From positions 11,846-75,845 of the forward strand of contig CAZTWL010000019.1 of the NCBI GenBank assembly GCA_964617825.1: a stretch of 64,000 nucleotides of DNA, in the 5' to 3' direction. Under the pieces are notes generated by a model that made no database searches, had not been told where the DNA came from, and saw only the letters and a program-made list of their open reading frames with translations. This document shows positions 8,573 through 17,113 of this stretch, piece by piece. This DNA is from VSJD01 sp964617825. Lineage in GTDB: Bacteria; Verrucomicrobiota; Kiritimatiellia; JAAZAB01. The position numbers were made by a program, and so were the translations under genes. The stretch's first letter is position 1. Every line of letters starts with the position of its first letter.

Positions 8573-9740
8573 CCTTGCCGTTTGCGATGGTATAAAGCAG
8601 TTCCAGCTTCGGGCTCAGGACAATCAGGTCGGCGTCACGTCCGACGGCGATTATGCCTTTGTTCAGGCTCAGCAACCTGGCCGGATTGGCCGAGCACAAT
8701 CGGCTGGCGCAGGCAATGTCTTTGTGAAACAACCGGATGGCATTGCGGAAGTTGTCGATGGGCGTCAGGGCGCTGCCGGCCAGGCCCATGCCGCGTTCGA
8801 TCATTCTGACCCCGTTGTTCGGGCCGGAGATTTTTACGCGGCCCCAGCCTTGCGGCAGGTCGTATTCGCCGGACGGCAGTCCGGCGCCATAGTTGCTGTC
8901 GGTGGTGAAAATCACGCTACCTTCCGGTTTGCAGCGCAAGGTTTTTTCGACATGAAACGCAGGCACATGGGTGCCATCGCCAATGATCTCGCATGCCACG
9001 CGGTCTTCAATCAGTAAGTAATCCACGAGGCCGGCAGGGTAGACGCCGCCATCTGTCTGCGGCGCGACGACAAAGGTGTCGAAAAGGTGCGTTACCAGCC
9101 GGACCCCCGCCGCAATGGCTGCTTGCGCCTGCTTGACCGTGCACTGCGTATGCGCAATGCTGCAAAGTATGCCGGCACGGCTCAGAGCTCGAATTGCCGC
9201 TGGGGCGCCGGCCAGCTCGGGCGAAATATCCCAGATCTTTATTTTCCCGCCACCGGCGCGCAGCAGGCGGCGGGTAGTGCTTGGCGTAATCGGCGCCAAA
9301 TCCTTGCTGAGGCCCGCGCCTGTTCTTGCCAGATACGGGGATTCCAAGCGGAAACCAAGGACCTGGGGCAAGGTGCGGAGATTGTCGGTTTCGGCCAGAT
9401 GGCGTTGCATGCCGGCGATGGTTTCTTCAACCGGACCGAAAAAAGTGGGATAGAATGCGGTTGTGCCGCGCGCGGCTTCCTTCTCCGCATAGTCCTGGAG
9501 GGAGCATTTTTCGGTGGATATATAACCGATACCATGCGTGTGGATGTCGATCAGCCCCGGGATCACATAGGCGCCTTCGACATCGAGCGCGGGCAGCGCG
9601 CTTTTCGGCTGCCCGAGGCGGGCAATCCGTCCCCGTTCGATCACCAAGCCCCCGGATACAATTTGGCCGCTGGGCAACAGGATTTTAGCGTTACGAATGG
9701 CCAGCCCGGACAGGTTCGTCTTCATAGATTGTTTTTTCAT
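8544..9740 (-). CDS. nagA: N-acetylglucosamine-6-phosphate deacetylase
   Basis: An amidohydrolase of 398 residues. HTHG follows the first strand of the barrel, the metal-binding glutamate is in RLESPYL, histidines occur in CSIAHTQC and THLFD, and DGTH and TTDSN supply the remaining site. This order matches NagA, which deacetylates GlcNAc-6-P during amino-sugar salvage or murein recycling. Several positions are divergent (ESP for EGP, LFDTF for LFNAM), so a related N-acetylated sugar phosphate is possible. Two ATGs (9740 and 9725) could start it; neither has a clear Shine-Dalgarno. No nagB or transporter is adjacent. It converges on, and overlaps, tsaD. Confidence 0.85.
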   Translation of the reverse strand: MKKQSMKTNLSGLAIRNAKILLPSGQIVSGGLVIERGRIARLGQPKSALPALDVEGAYVIPGLIDIHTHGIGYISTEKCSLQDYAEKEAARGTTAFYPTFFGPVEETIAGMQRHLAETDNLRTLPQVLGFRLESPYLARTGAGLSKDLAPITPSTTRRLLRAGGGKIKIWDISPELAGAPAAIRALSRAGILCSIAHTQCTVKQAQAAIAAGVRLVTHLFDTFVVAPQTDGGVYPAGLVDYLLIEDRVACEIIGDGTHVPAFHVEKTLRCKPEGSVIFTTDSNYGAGLPSGEYDLPQGWGRVKISGPNNGVRMIERGMGLAGSALTPIDNFRNAIRLFHKDIACASRLCSANPARLLSLNKGIIAVGRDADLIVLSPKLELLYTIANGKVIYRRQSRD

Positions 9741-9768
9741 GTCGATCTGCTATTGTTCGATTTGATGG

Positions 9769-9799
9769 TTGGTTTCGAATCGTTGCCTGCTTATATAAT
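9769..9799 (+). promoter_or_regulatory. Possible promoter of the glycosyltransferase gene
   Basis: A consensus TATAAT at 9794-9799 lies 50 bp before the glycosyltransferase ATG, with TTGGTT at 9769-9774 as a poor -35 at 19 bp. The -10 element is the only strong part. Confidence 0.3.
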
Positions 9800-9849
9800 C
9801 TTTCGAAAGCCGATTACAAGCGAAAAGGACACTGGTCGCCAGGCTGATT

Positions 9850-10872
9850 ATGAACGAACATCCTGATCTTTCTGTCGTTATTCCGACCATCGGTCGTCCG
9901 ATCTTGATTCAAACGCTGCAATCTCTCGTTCGGGCCGAAGGGTTCGAACGTTTGGATGTCATCGTGTCCGGGCGGATTGCGGATGCGGTGGTGTTGGATG
10001 CGGTCCGGGAACTGTGCGGGCGGCATCCCAATATCCGGCAGCTGGAAATTGCGTTTGCGCGCGGAGATTCCAGCGAGAAAAAAAATGCCGGTTGGCGCGC
10101 TGCAAAGTGCGACCTGATTGCATTTATCGATGACGATGTCGTTGTCGCACGCGATTGGCCGGAAAAAATCCGCGTGCCTTTCGAACGGTCCGATGTAGGC
10201 CTGGTCAGCGGGCCGGGTCTGGTTCCGGACGATATTTCCCTGATGGGCCGTTTGGCGGGGAATACTCTGGCCTCGAAAGCTGCCGGCTATGTCGCAGCGC
10301 GCTACATGCCTGGAAATCCTGAAGCGCGCGAAATCCAATGGTCGGGCTTGATCGGCTGCAATATGGCGTATCGGCGCTCGGTGTTGGAAAGGATGGGGGG
10401 CTTCAATACCGCATTTTGGCCGGGCGAAGAAATGTTGGCCGCTTTCCAGGCGACGCGCCTGGGGAACAAACTGATCTTTCAGCCCCAAGCAATCCTGTAT
10501 CATTACCCGCGTTCCAGTTTCTGGGGCTTTTGCCGGCAGATCTATGGTTATGGCGCCACGCGCATCCGCATGATCCGCGCGGGCGTTGTTTGTGAGCCGG
10601 TAACCATCATTCCGGCCTTTGGCGTCCTGGCCCTGGTGATGTTGGGGCTGACCGCCGCGTTCTGCCGCTGGTCGGGATATTTACTGCTGGCCGGCCTGGC
10701 GCTTTATATGCTGGCGGATTTCTGGGTCGCGCTGACCAAATACCGGGAAACGCGCCGGGGGGTGGACCTGTTGATTTTCTTCCTCATACCCATCATGCAC
10801 GTGAGTTATGGCCTGGCCGAATGGGTGGAACTCATGCACCCCGGCAAGGATTTGAGCGAGCGGACGATGTAA
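9850..10872 (+). CDS. Family 2 glycosyltransferase, membrane-associated
   Basis: A 340-residue GT2 enzyme. The GT-A fold begins with SVVIPTIGRP, and the metal/nucleotide-sugar DxD-type motif is FIDDDV (D94-D96). The acceptor-side segment contains WPGEE. After about residue 245 there are hydrophobic stretches (around 250-272, 276-296, 312-330) that predict two or three membrane helices. It would add a sugar at the cytoplasmic face of the inner membrane, for lipopolysaccharide, exopolysaccharide or a glycolipid. The next genes, on the other strand, are a sugar nucleotidyltransferase and an epimerase, which supports an envelope-glycan setting. Confidence 0.87.
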   Translation: MNEHPDLSVVIPTIGRPILIQTLQSLVRAEGFERLDVIVSGRIADAVVLDAVRELCGRHPNIRQLEIAFARGDSSEKKNAGWRAAKCDLIAFIDDDVVVARDWPEKIRVPFERSDVGLVSGPGLVPDDISLMGRLAGNTLASKAAGYVAARYMPGNPEAREIQWSGLIGCNMAYRRSVLERMGGFNTAFWPGEEMLAAFQATRLGNKLIFQPQAILYHYPRSSFWGFCRQIYGYGATRIRMIRAGVVCEPVTIIPAFGVLALVMLGLTAAFCRWSGYLLLAGLALYMLADFWVALTKYRETRRGVDLLIFFLIPIMHVSYGLAEWVELMHPGKDLSERTM

Positions 10873-11002
10873 CGGCTGGAATAATTAGGCTTGGCCCGAA
10901 TCGCAAGGGCTGCGACCGCCCCGCCGAAATCCAATCGCTTAAAGCGTGCAAATGGAGCTTAGTCCCGCCCAGATCCCGTCAGCCGCGGTTGGCCTGGCCG
11001 CG

Positions 11003-11704
11003 CTAAACACTTTGGCTATGCAAATATCGTTCCATGGCCTGGATTCCATCCGGAGTGCCCATATCCAGAAGCGGCGGCTTGGAAGCGAATATGCCCAGTT
11101 GGCCTTCCGTGCACAAGGTTGGAAACACATCGTTTTCCAGGGAGACAAGTTTGCCGGATTCGATTCGGTCAAAAATTGTCCGGTGGGCCAAATAGACGCC
11201 GCCGTTGATCCAGCCGCTGGTATGCGCGGCCTTTTCGCGGAAGGCGGTCAGACGCTGTCGGACGTCGAATTCCACCGTGCCGTAGCGGCCCGCCGCTTCA
11301 ATGCGGGTGATTGCCAGGCTGAGGAGCGTTCCGGCATTTTGATAATATTTTGCGAAGGCTTGAAAATCCAGGTTCGGCAGGAGGCTGTCCCCATTCAGAA
11401 TCAGGAATGGATCCGTGCGGATATGCGGTTCCGTAAATTTCAGGCCGCCCCCGGTTCCCAGGGCCTGTGGTTCGACCGAAACCGTGACGAGTCCATCCGT
11501 TTTGGACGAAGACACCCAGTCCTGAATGTTTGCGGCCAAATGGCCGGCGGCCAGGTGGACGTCGCGAATGCCGTTCCGTGCCAGCCACCCCAATTGCCAT
11601 TCCAGGAACGGACGCCCGGCGACCGGCGCCAGCGCTTTGGGGCGCCCGGGATATAAATCCTGCAACCTTGTCCCTTTGCCGCCCAGTAAGATGATTGCCT
11701 GCAT
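11003..11704 (-). CDS. Sugar-1-phosphate nucleotidyltransferase (HddC/RmlA-like)
   Basis: A 233-residue nucleotidyltransferase. The signature loop LLGGKGTRL near the N-terminus is followed by PKALAPVAGRPFLEWQL, and NGDSLL carries the metal-binding aspartate. Length and motifs resemble D-glycero-D-manno-heptose-1-phosphate guanylyltransferase (HddC) and related enzymes. It activates a sugar phosphate to an NDP-sugar for glycan synthesis. It lies 73 bp downstream of the epimerase on the same strand and is probably co-transcribed. The precise nucleotide and sugar cannot be read from sequence alone. Confidence 0.8.
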   Translation of the reverse strand: MQAIILLGGKGTRLQDLYPGRPKALAPVAGRPFLEWQLGWLARNGIRDVHLAAGHLAANIQDWVSSSKTDGLVTVSVEPQALGTGGGLKFTEPHIRTDPFLILNGDSLLPNLDFQAFAKYYQNAGTLLSLAITRIEAAGRYGTVEFDVRQRLTAFREKAAHTSGWINGGVYLAHRTIFDRIESGKLVSLENDVFPTLCTEGQLGIFASKPPLLDMGTPDGIQAMERYLHSQSV

Positions 11705-11777
11705 GGCCTATTGAATATCGATCCGGAACAATAGTCGGTGGTTGATGAAATCCGGTATGCGCTGCAGGTTCCTTGTT

Positions 11778-12728
11778 TTACAAGTTGGAAAATTGCAGCC
11801 GCCGGATAACCTGGTACCCCTTGATCAGTTCGGCGATGCCTTTGGGCAGGGACCATTGCGGCTTGAACCCGGAGGCTTCGATCTTGGCGTTGCTGACCAT
11901 GTAATCGCGCTGATCGGGGTCCTTGCCAATGGGAGCTTCCATGATCGTAAAGTCGGGGACTTGCTTCTTGATTTCCAGGCATAATTCCATCTTGGAGAGA
12001 TTGGCGTCGCTCAAGCCCACATTATAAGGCTCGTTTTGCAGTCTGTCGAAATTGTCGAGCGCGTGCATGAACGCCCGCGCAATATCGCGCACATGAATAT
12101 AGTTGCGTTTGAAATGGGCTTCGAAGAGCACGATAAAGCGGTCGGTTACGGCGCGATACGTGAAGTCGTTGACCAGCAGATCCAGCCGCATGCGCGGGCT
12201 GATGCCGAAGGCCGTGGCCAGGCGCAACGAGATGCCATGCCCGGAATCCAAAAGGATCTGTTCGAGTTCGACCTTCAGCCGGCCGTATAAGGAGATTGGG
12301 TTTAAGGGCGATTTTTCCGTGCACAGGCCGCTCGTGCCGATCCCATAGCCGCTGTTTGTGATCGGCAGAACGAAAGCCTGCTGACGGCTGCTCATGTCCA
12401 AGAGCCCCTTGATCGCATCCAGGTTGATGCTCCGCGCTTCAATGGGCTTTTGAGCGCAAACCGGGGCGCCCACCAGGCAAGCCAGAGGGATTACCGCGTC
12501 GGCGCTGGCCATCAGCCGGCGCATCAATTCCATGTCGCGCACGTCGCCGCGCACCAGGACCAGGGATTCGTGGTGACAGCAATCCAAGAGCGATGTCTGG
12601 TGATACGTGAAGTTATCGACGGCCGTGACCTTGTGGCCGCACCGGAGCAATTCCGGCACGAGCACGGACCCGATGTAGCCGGCGGCTCCCGTTACCAGGA
12701 TTTTTTTGGGTGTAACATTGGTGGTCAT
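11778..12728 (-). CDS. NAD-dependent epimerase/dehydratase (extended SDR)
   Basis: A 316-residue extended SDR. The N-terminal cofactor loop is VTGAAGYIGS, the catalytic pair YxxxK is SLYGRLK, and the serine region is ITNSGYGIG. The family converts NDP-sugars (4-epimerases, 4,6-dehydratases) or heptose-type substrates. The ATG at 12728 is chosen: a TTG at 12749 in frame would lie upstream of the predicted -10 element and cannot be transcribed from it. No Shine-Dalgarno precedes the ATG, which fits a very short leader. Probably an operon with the nucleotidyltransferase that follows. Confidence 0.83.
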   Translation of the reverse strand: MTTNVTPKKILVTGAAGYIGSVLVPELLRCGHKVTAVDNFTYHQTSLLDCCHHESLVLVRGDVRDMELMRRLMASADAVIPLACLVGAPVCAQKPIEARSINLDAIKGLLDMSSRQQAFVLPITNSGYGIGTSGLCTEKSPLNPISLYGRLKVELEQILLDSGHGISLRLATAFGISPRMRLDLLVNDFTYRAVTDRFIVLFEAHFKRNYIHVRDIARAFMHALDNFDRLQNEPYNVGLSDANLSKMELCLEIKKQVPDFTIMEAPIGKDPDQRDYMVSNAKIEASGFKPQWSLPKGIAELIKGYQVIRRLQFSNL

Positions 12729-12739
12729 AAATGAAGGCA

Positions 12740-12768
12740 ACCATAGCAATCCGCTATGTGATTGTCAA
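12740..12768 (-). promoter_or_regulatory. Predicted promoter giving a near-leaderless epimerase mRNA
   Basis: On the minus strand, consensus TTGACA (12768-12763), a 17-bp spacer and TATGGT (12745-12740). RNA would begin near 12733, only about 5 nt before the ATG at 12728. Confidence 0.5.
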
Positions 12769-13000
12769 ACGATATGAACAGGCCGTAAAAACCGTACGTT
12801 GCGAGTTGCGGCACTGCTGTGCCGCCTGTTTTTTCGCTTGTGGTCGGCGTGGTTAAATTATAATTTCCACAAAAAAGCCGAATGTTAATTAGGGCCATAC
12901 CGGAAATAATCTTTGGAATCGGCCGCATTGAGGCGGCGGCCTGAAAACAGCCCGGCGCCGGTTTTATGCGGTTGTCATCACATCATCAAAGGAACAAACC

Positions 13001-14059
13001 ATGATTAAAGCTAAAATTATCGGCGCCAGCGGTTACGGCGGGGTCGGAATCATTGAACTTCTGTTGGGCCATCCGGAGGTCAAGATCTCCAGCCTGGTTG
13101 CGCTTGAAGCCGTGGGCGTGCCCATCAGCCGGATTTATCCGCATTTGACCGGTTTTTGCGATCTGCCGATCATGGCGGCGGCGGATGCAGCCGCCAGGGG
13201 TCCGGTGGATATCACGTTCCTGGCCACACCGGATGGGGTGGGTATGCAACAGGCGCCTGCAGAACTGGCTGCCGGCGCCAAGGTAATCGATTACAGCGGC
13301 GATTTCCGGTTCAATACTCCTGAAAGTTATGCAGACTATGCCACGCGGATTGGCAAGGATCCGAAACATGCGTCGCCGCATTTGCTGCCGGAAGCGGTTT
13401 ACGGCCTGCCGGAACTGCATCGGGCGGCCTTGGCCCGCAAACCGCGGTTGGTGGGCAATCCGGGCTGTTTTGCCGTCAGTTGCATTCTGGGTCTTGCGCC
13501 GGCCGTCAAAGGCGGTCTCGTGCGGCTGGACAGCTTGATTTGCGATTGCAAGACGGGTGTTTCCGGCGCCGGCAAAAAGCTCAACGCCTCATTCCACTAT
13601 CCCGCGCGCTACGATCACATGAATGCCTATAAGCTGGCTGGTCATCAGCATGTCTGTGAAGTTGAGCGCGAACTCGGACTGCAAGCCGGCAGGGATTTGA
13701 AGGTCACTTTCACGGCCCAGGTTGTGCCGATCTGCCGCGGCATAATGTCGTCGCTCTATGGCGAATTGCTGCCCGGTGTTAAGCCGGCGGATGTGCAGTC
13801 GGCCTACCGGTCATTCTATCCGGACGGTGGCTTCGTCCGCCTGTTCAGCCGCGATTCCGGCATCGGCACGGCTCATGTTCGCGGCACGAATTATTGCAAT
13901 CTGATCGTCGATGTCGACGAGCGCACCCGTAAATTGCGGGTGATCGCGCATATCGACAATCTGATGAAAGGCCAGGCCGGATCCGCCCTTCAAAACATGA
14001 ACCTGCTCTTCGGTTTGCCGGAGAACACCGGACTTAACCTGCCGGGGAAATATCCATAA
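13001..14059 (+). CDS. argC: N-acetyl-gamma-glutamyl-phosphate reductase
   Basis: A 352-residue ArgC. NADP-binding loop GASGYGG at 8-14, and the catalytic cysteine C156 in VGNPGCF. The histidine-containing segment KLAGHQH follows. It reduces N-acetylglutamyl phosphate to the semialdehyde in arginine synthesis. AAGGA lies about 8 bp before the ATG. No other arg genes are near, so it is dispersed from its pathway. A TATAAT at 12859-12864 in the upstream gap could be its -10 box, but I find no well-spaced -35. Confidence 0.95.
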   Translation: MIKAKIIGASGYGGVGIIELLLGHPEVKISSLVALEAVGVPISRIYPHLTGFCDLPIMAAADAAARGPVDITFLATPDGVGMQQAPAELAAGAKVIDYSGDFRFNTPESYADYATRIGKDPKHASPHLLPEAVYGLPELHRAALARKPRLVGNPGCFAVSCILGLAPAVKGGLVRLDSLICDCKTGVSGAGKKLNASFHYPARYDHMNAYKLAGHQHVCEVERELGLQAGRDLKVTFTAQVVPICRGIMSSLYGELLPGVKPADVQSAYRSFYPDGGFVRLFSRDSGIGTAHVRGTNYCNLIVDVDERTRKLRVIAHIDNLMKGQAGSALQNMNLLFGLPENTGLNLPGKYP

Positions 14060-14159
14060 ATCCGCTGCGGATTCATGATTGTCGGCTGCAATAAAATGCG
14101 AACCGCAATGGGGCTGGTTCGCAGTCAAGGCGCCCTGTAGTTGCATTTGGATGTGCAGT

Positions 14160-15518
14160 ATGAAAAAGGTTGATTCAGGACTCGGCAATCGGCAATCGGC
14201 AATCGGCAATGCTGCCTACCATCTGGTTGGCCTTGCCGGCGCAGGGATGAGCGCCCTGGCGCAGGTGTTGCTTGCCCAGGGCTGCCGGGTTTCCGGTTCC
14301 GACCGGTATCTGGATGCCGGCCGGTCCCTGGATGTGCTTGAAAAGCTGCGCGGGGCGGGGGTGCGCCTCAGTTCCCAGGACGGAAGCGGGGTCACCGCGG
14401 GTTTAACAGGGCTCGTGCTGAGTTCGGCGATCGAGGCGGATAATCCGGATATCGCCGCGGCCCGTCGGTTGCAGATTCCGATCCTGCACCGGGCAGAATG
14501 CCTGGCGCAATGGGCGAATGCCAAAAACTGCATTGCCGTCACGGGCACGGCCGGCAAGACCACCGTGACCGGCATGATCGGATGGACGCTGACCCAGTTG
14601 GGCGCCGATCCTACCGTGGTCAATGGGGGGGCGCTCCTGAACTGGGTTGACCAGCGCCTGATCGGCAATGTGCGCGCCGGGCGTTCGGATGTCTGGGTGG
14701 TGGAGGTGGATGAAAGCGATCGCTCTCTCCTGCGATTTCATCCGGACTGGGCCGTGATTACGAACATGTCCAAGGATCATTTCGAGCTGTCGGAAGTATT
14801 GCATTTATTCAAGGCTTTTTCCGGCCAGGTCAAACGTGGCGTGGTAGGCTGTTACGGCGCCGCCGCCGATGCGGAAGAGCTTGAAAATTTCAAACCCGAT
14901 CTTTCGGCGGCGGGCATCCGTTTCGAATTCCATGGCGTGGATTTCAAACTGCCGCTTCTTGGGCGCCATAACGCCGTGAACGCCTTGCAGACGGTCATGC
15001 TCTGCGAGCGTCTGGGCTATGCCTTGCCCGATATCAGCAGGGGATTGGCTGGGTTCGGCGGCATACAGCGGCGTTTGGAACGGGTCGGCTCCGGGCGCGG
15101 CGTTACGGTGATTGACGACTATGCGCATAACCCGGTTAAAATCGGGGCGGCTTGGGACGCAGTGGCGCCTTATTACCGGCGCATCCTGGCGGTCTGGCGT
15201 CCACATGGGTTCGGGCCCCTGGCCCTGATGCTTGGGGAACTGGTTCAGGCTTTTTGTGCGCGGGCCCGGCCGGAGGACCGGGTGTTTATCCTGCCGGTCT
15301 ATTTTGTCGGCGGCACTGCCAAGCGCACGGTGACGGGGGATACGCTCGTGAACGCGCTATGTGAACGCGGGGTCTGTGCGGAACTGGCCGCGAACTATGA
15401 CGAACTGCTGGCGCGGTTGAAGACCGAGGCGCAGGCGGGCGATGGCGTGTTATGGATGGGTGCGCGCGATCCTGACTTGGGGGTTTTCGCGCGACGCTTC
15501 GTCGCGGAGCTTCTGTAA
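14160..15518 (+). CDS. Mur ligase family protein, MurC-like
   Basis: About 452 residues, the length of UDP-N-acetylmuramate--L-alanine ligase. The N-terminal nucleotide-binding motif is GLAGAGMSALA, then VSGSD, the ATP P-loop GTAGKTT, EVDESD, and late DDYAHNP and WRPHG. All are MurC-type positions; in Mpl the first motif differs. The equivalent of MurC 'EADH' reads NMSKDH. The start is uncertain: ATG 14160 (or 14151) precedes a perfect 4x7-bp repeat, and no in-frame start lies between the repeat and the first conserved motif. The gene stands outside a division/cell-wall cluster, so it may be a second Mur-type ligase. Its end overlaps the convergent flippase-like gene by 69 bp. Confidence 0.83.
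   Translation: MKKVDSGLGNRQSAIGNAAYHLVGLAGAGMSALAQVLLAQGCRVSGSDRYLDAGRSLDVLEKLRGAGVRLSSQDGSGVTAGLTGLVLSSAIEADNPDIAAARRLQIPILHRAECLAQWANAKNCIAVTGTAGKTTVTGMIGWTLTQLGADPTVVNGGALLNWVDQRLIGNVRAGRSDVWVVEVDESDRSLLRFHPDWAVITNMSKDHFELSEVLHLFKAFSGQVKRGVVGCYGAAADAEELENFKPDLSAAGIRFEFHGVDFKLPLLGRHNAVNALQTVMLCERLGYALPDISRGLAGFGGIQRRLERVGSGRGVTVIDDYAHNPVKIGAAWDAVAPYYRRILAVWRPHGFGPLALMLGELVQAFCARARPEDRVFILPVYFVGGTAKRTVTGDTLVNALCERGVCAELAANYDELLARLKTEAQAGDGVLWMGARDPDLGVFARRFVAELL
14183..14210 (+). repeat. Perfect heptanucleotide tandem repeat, (CGGCAAT)x4
   Basis: Four identical 7-bp units lie within the first 17 codons of the Mur ligase reading frame. Because 7 is not a multiple of 3, gain or loss of one unit would shift the frame between the upstream ATG and the conserved body. 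Confidence 0.95.
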
Positions 15519-16508
15519 TTCGTCACGGGCCTTGCGTCCGGTGCTGGCGGTGTAGCCCAGGAAAATAATGCCACCCACCACGCTCCAGGCCACTCCGATC
15601 AGGTAAAGCATCAAGGACAGCGGCAGGGACTGCGTGCTTCCGATGCCAAGGGTCGCGAACAGGGCCACCGAGAGTCCTTCACGAATGCCCAGTCCTCCCG
15701 GCGTGATCGGCAAGGCGGCAAGGGCCATGATCATCGGAATGACCGTGAGATAGGCAATCAGCCCCAGGTGAATCTGCAAACTCCGTCCCAGGCAGTAGCA
15801 CTCCACGATTACCAAGAGATGGATGGCCAGCGAGATCAGGAAAGTTGAGAGCAGCACGCCGGTTTTGCGGCGATAAAGCAGGATTGAAATCATCATGCGC
15901 CGGATGATTGGAGCGATAACCGCATGGTTGGTTATGCGCCGAACCAGGGGCCAATGTTGCAGGCGATGCATGTTAAACAGAATAACCAGCCCGATCGCGG
16001 TTGCCAGGTTCATGCCTATCATCAGAAGAGCCGGCAGATGGGTTACCCAGTGATCGATATAGAAATCGGCGCGTGCGAAGATCATGACGAGCGCGATGAA
16101 GTCTAGCAAAACGAGCCCGATCATGCGGTCAATCAGGACGGTGGCGACAGCCTCGGTTTTCTTGTGTTGCGTCTCCTGGGAGGCGTAAAACGCGCGCGCC
16201 AGGTCGCCCCCGGTTGAGCCGAACATGAATGCATTGAAGAATTGGCCGATGAAAAATACGCTGAACACGCGGCCCCAGGACATGTGCAGGCCGCGCCCAG
16301 CGAGGATGATTTTCCAGCGGATGACGCCGAGGTAAAGGCAGAGAAAGCAAGTCGCCGTACCGCATAACAGCCAGGGCCAATGGGCAAGGCTGGCGCGCAG
16401 GACCGACATCAGGCCGTGCAGATCCATGCGCGCAAACAAGAAAGCGATGATCCCCACGCCGGCGATCAGGCGCAAGAGGGCATAGGGCAATTTTTTCGCG
16501 AGTTTCAT
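15450..16508 (-). CDS. Lysylphosphatidylglycerol-synthase-TM/flippase-like membrane protein
   Basis: A 352-residue polytopic inner-membrane protein with about seven or eight hydrophobic segments. The conserved marks of the UPF0104/YbhN/AglD-type family are visible: GSTGGDLARA after the first third, DR(M)IGL, and ITPGGLGIREG late. Members move or modify lipids and are common beside glycosyltransferases. The ATG at 16508 is chosen because the family N-terminus starts with MKLAKKLP; a longer ATG start at 16568 adds 20 residues that look non-conserved. It converges with the Mur ligase, sharing 69 bp at the 3' ends. Substrate lipid unknown. Confidence 0.8.
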   Translation of the reverse strand: MKLAKKLPYALLRLIAGVGIIAFLFARMDLHGLMSVLRASLAHWPWLLCGTATCFLCLYLGVIRWKIILAGRGLHMSWGRVFSVFFIGQFFNAFMFGSTGGDLARAFYASQETQHKKTEAVATVLIDRMIGLVLLDFIALVMIFARADFYIDHWVTHLPALLMIGMNLATAIGLVILFNMHRLQHWPLVRRITNHAVIAPIIRRMMISILLYRRKTGVLLSTFLISLAIHLLVIVECYCLGRSLQIHLGLIAYLTVIPMIMALAALPITPGGLGIREGLSVALFATLGIGSTQSLPLSLMLYLIGVAWSVVGGIIFLGYTASTGRKARDELQKLRDEASRENPQVRIARTHP

Positions 16509-16740
16509 GCGCTTTTCTTGGCGGCCAGCATGCGGGAAGCCTCCGCGAGGGTGTCCCGCATTGTTCATTCATTGGTGTTACCGATTGTCAGCGATTTAAT
16601 GATTGACGAACGGGAGGCGAATAATTCGATTTTTCCGTCTTGACGCGGTGCCCCATGCCTACGGTGTAGCCCTTGCCAAGCAGTGCGATCCATCCTCACC
16701 CATGATGCCGGTAATCAGCGCTTGCATGGGTTCGGCCAGT

Positions 16741-16774
16741 AAAAAAGAAAGCTCCCCCCTCCGGAGGAGCTTTC
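16741..16774 (-). terminator. Rho-independent terminator of rpsU
   Basis: On the minus strand, GAAAGCTCC and GGGAGCTTTC pair around a short GC-rich centre, followed immediately by a run of six to seven T. It starts about 23 bp after the rpsU stop. Confidence 0.9.
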
Positions 16775-16796
16775 GGGCGGGTATAAGAGCAACTCA

Positions 16797-16964
16797 TTAA
16801 TTCATGCGCGCGCGCGCCATCTTTTTCCGGCGCTTTTCGCTCGGTTTTTCGAAGTAACGATGATTGCGGATTTCCTTCATCGTCCCTTCCTTGTCCATCT
16901 TCTTTTTCAGGCGCCTTAAGGCCTTGTCAACATTCTCGCCTCGTTTTAACTTGATTTCAACCAC
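16797..16964 (-). CDS. rpsU: 30S ribosomal protein S21
   Basis: A 55-residue basic protein: MVEIKLKRGENVDKALRR at the start and RNHRYFEKPSEKRRKKMAR near the end, the S21 signature. It is a component of the small ribosomal subunit platform near the anti-Shine-Dalgarno region. The start is a GTG at 16964; no in-frame ATG exists upstream before a stop, and AAGGGGG lies about 12 bases away, slightly long spacing. It is monocistronic here, with its own promoter and strong terminator. Confidence 0.95.
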   Translation of the reverse strand: MVEIKLKRGENVDKALRRLKKKMDKEGTMKEIRNHRYFEKPSEKRRKKMARARMN

Positions 16965-17032
16965 GACGTATTTACACCCCCTTCATGTTGCCATTCGGTT
17001 GTCGCTATGATCGTTGCGCTAATACTTGACCT

Positions 17033-17061
17033 TTATAATCCATGCTCCACCCGGGCGTCAA
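17033..17061 (-). promoter_or_regulatory. Predicted rpsU promoter
   Basis: Minus strand TTGACG (17061-17056), 17-bp spacer, TTATAA (17038-17033). RNA would start near 17026, giving a leader of about 60 nt before the rpsU GTG. Confidence 0.55.
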
Positions 17062-17113
17062 CTGCTTTTTCAAAGGCCGTTTGCGCTCCCGTCGGGGCAT
17101 TCCACGTGCAAAG

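Noticed and set aside
12859..12864. argC promoter from the TATAAT box
   Set aside because: The best -35 candidate (TTGTGG) is only 15 bp away, so the promoter is not listed.
16965..17113. tRNA gene in the rpsU upstream gap
   Set aside because: No cloverleaf arms or T-loop sequence could be found; the segment holds the rpsU promoter instead.
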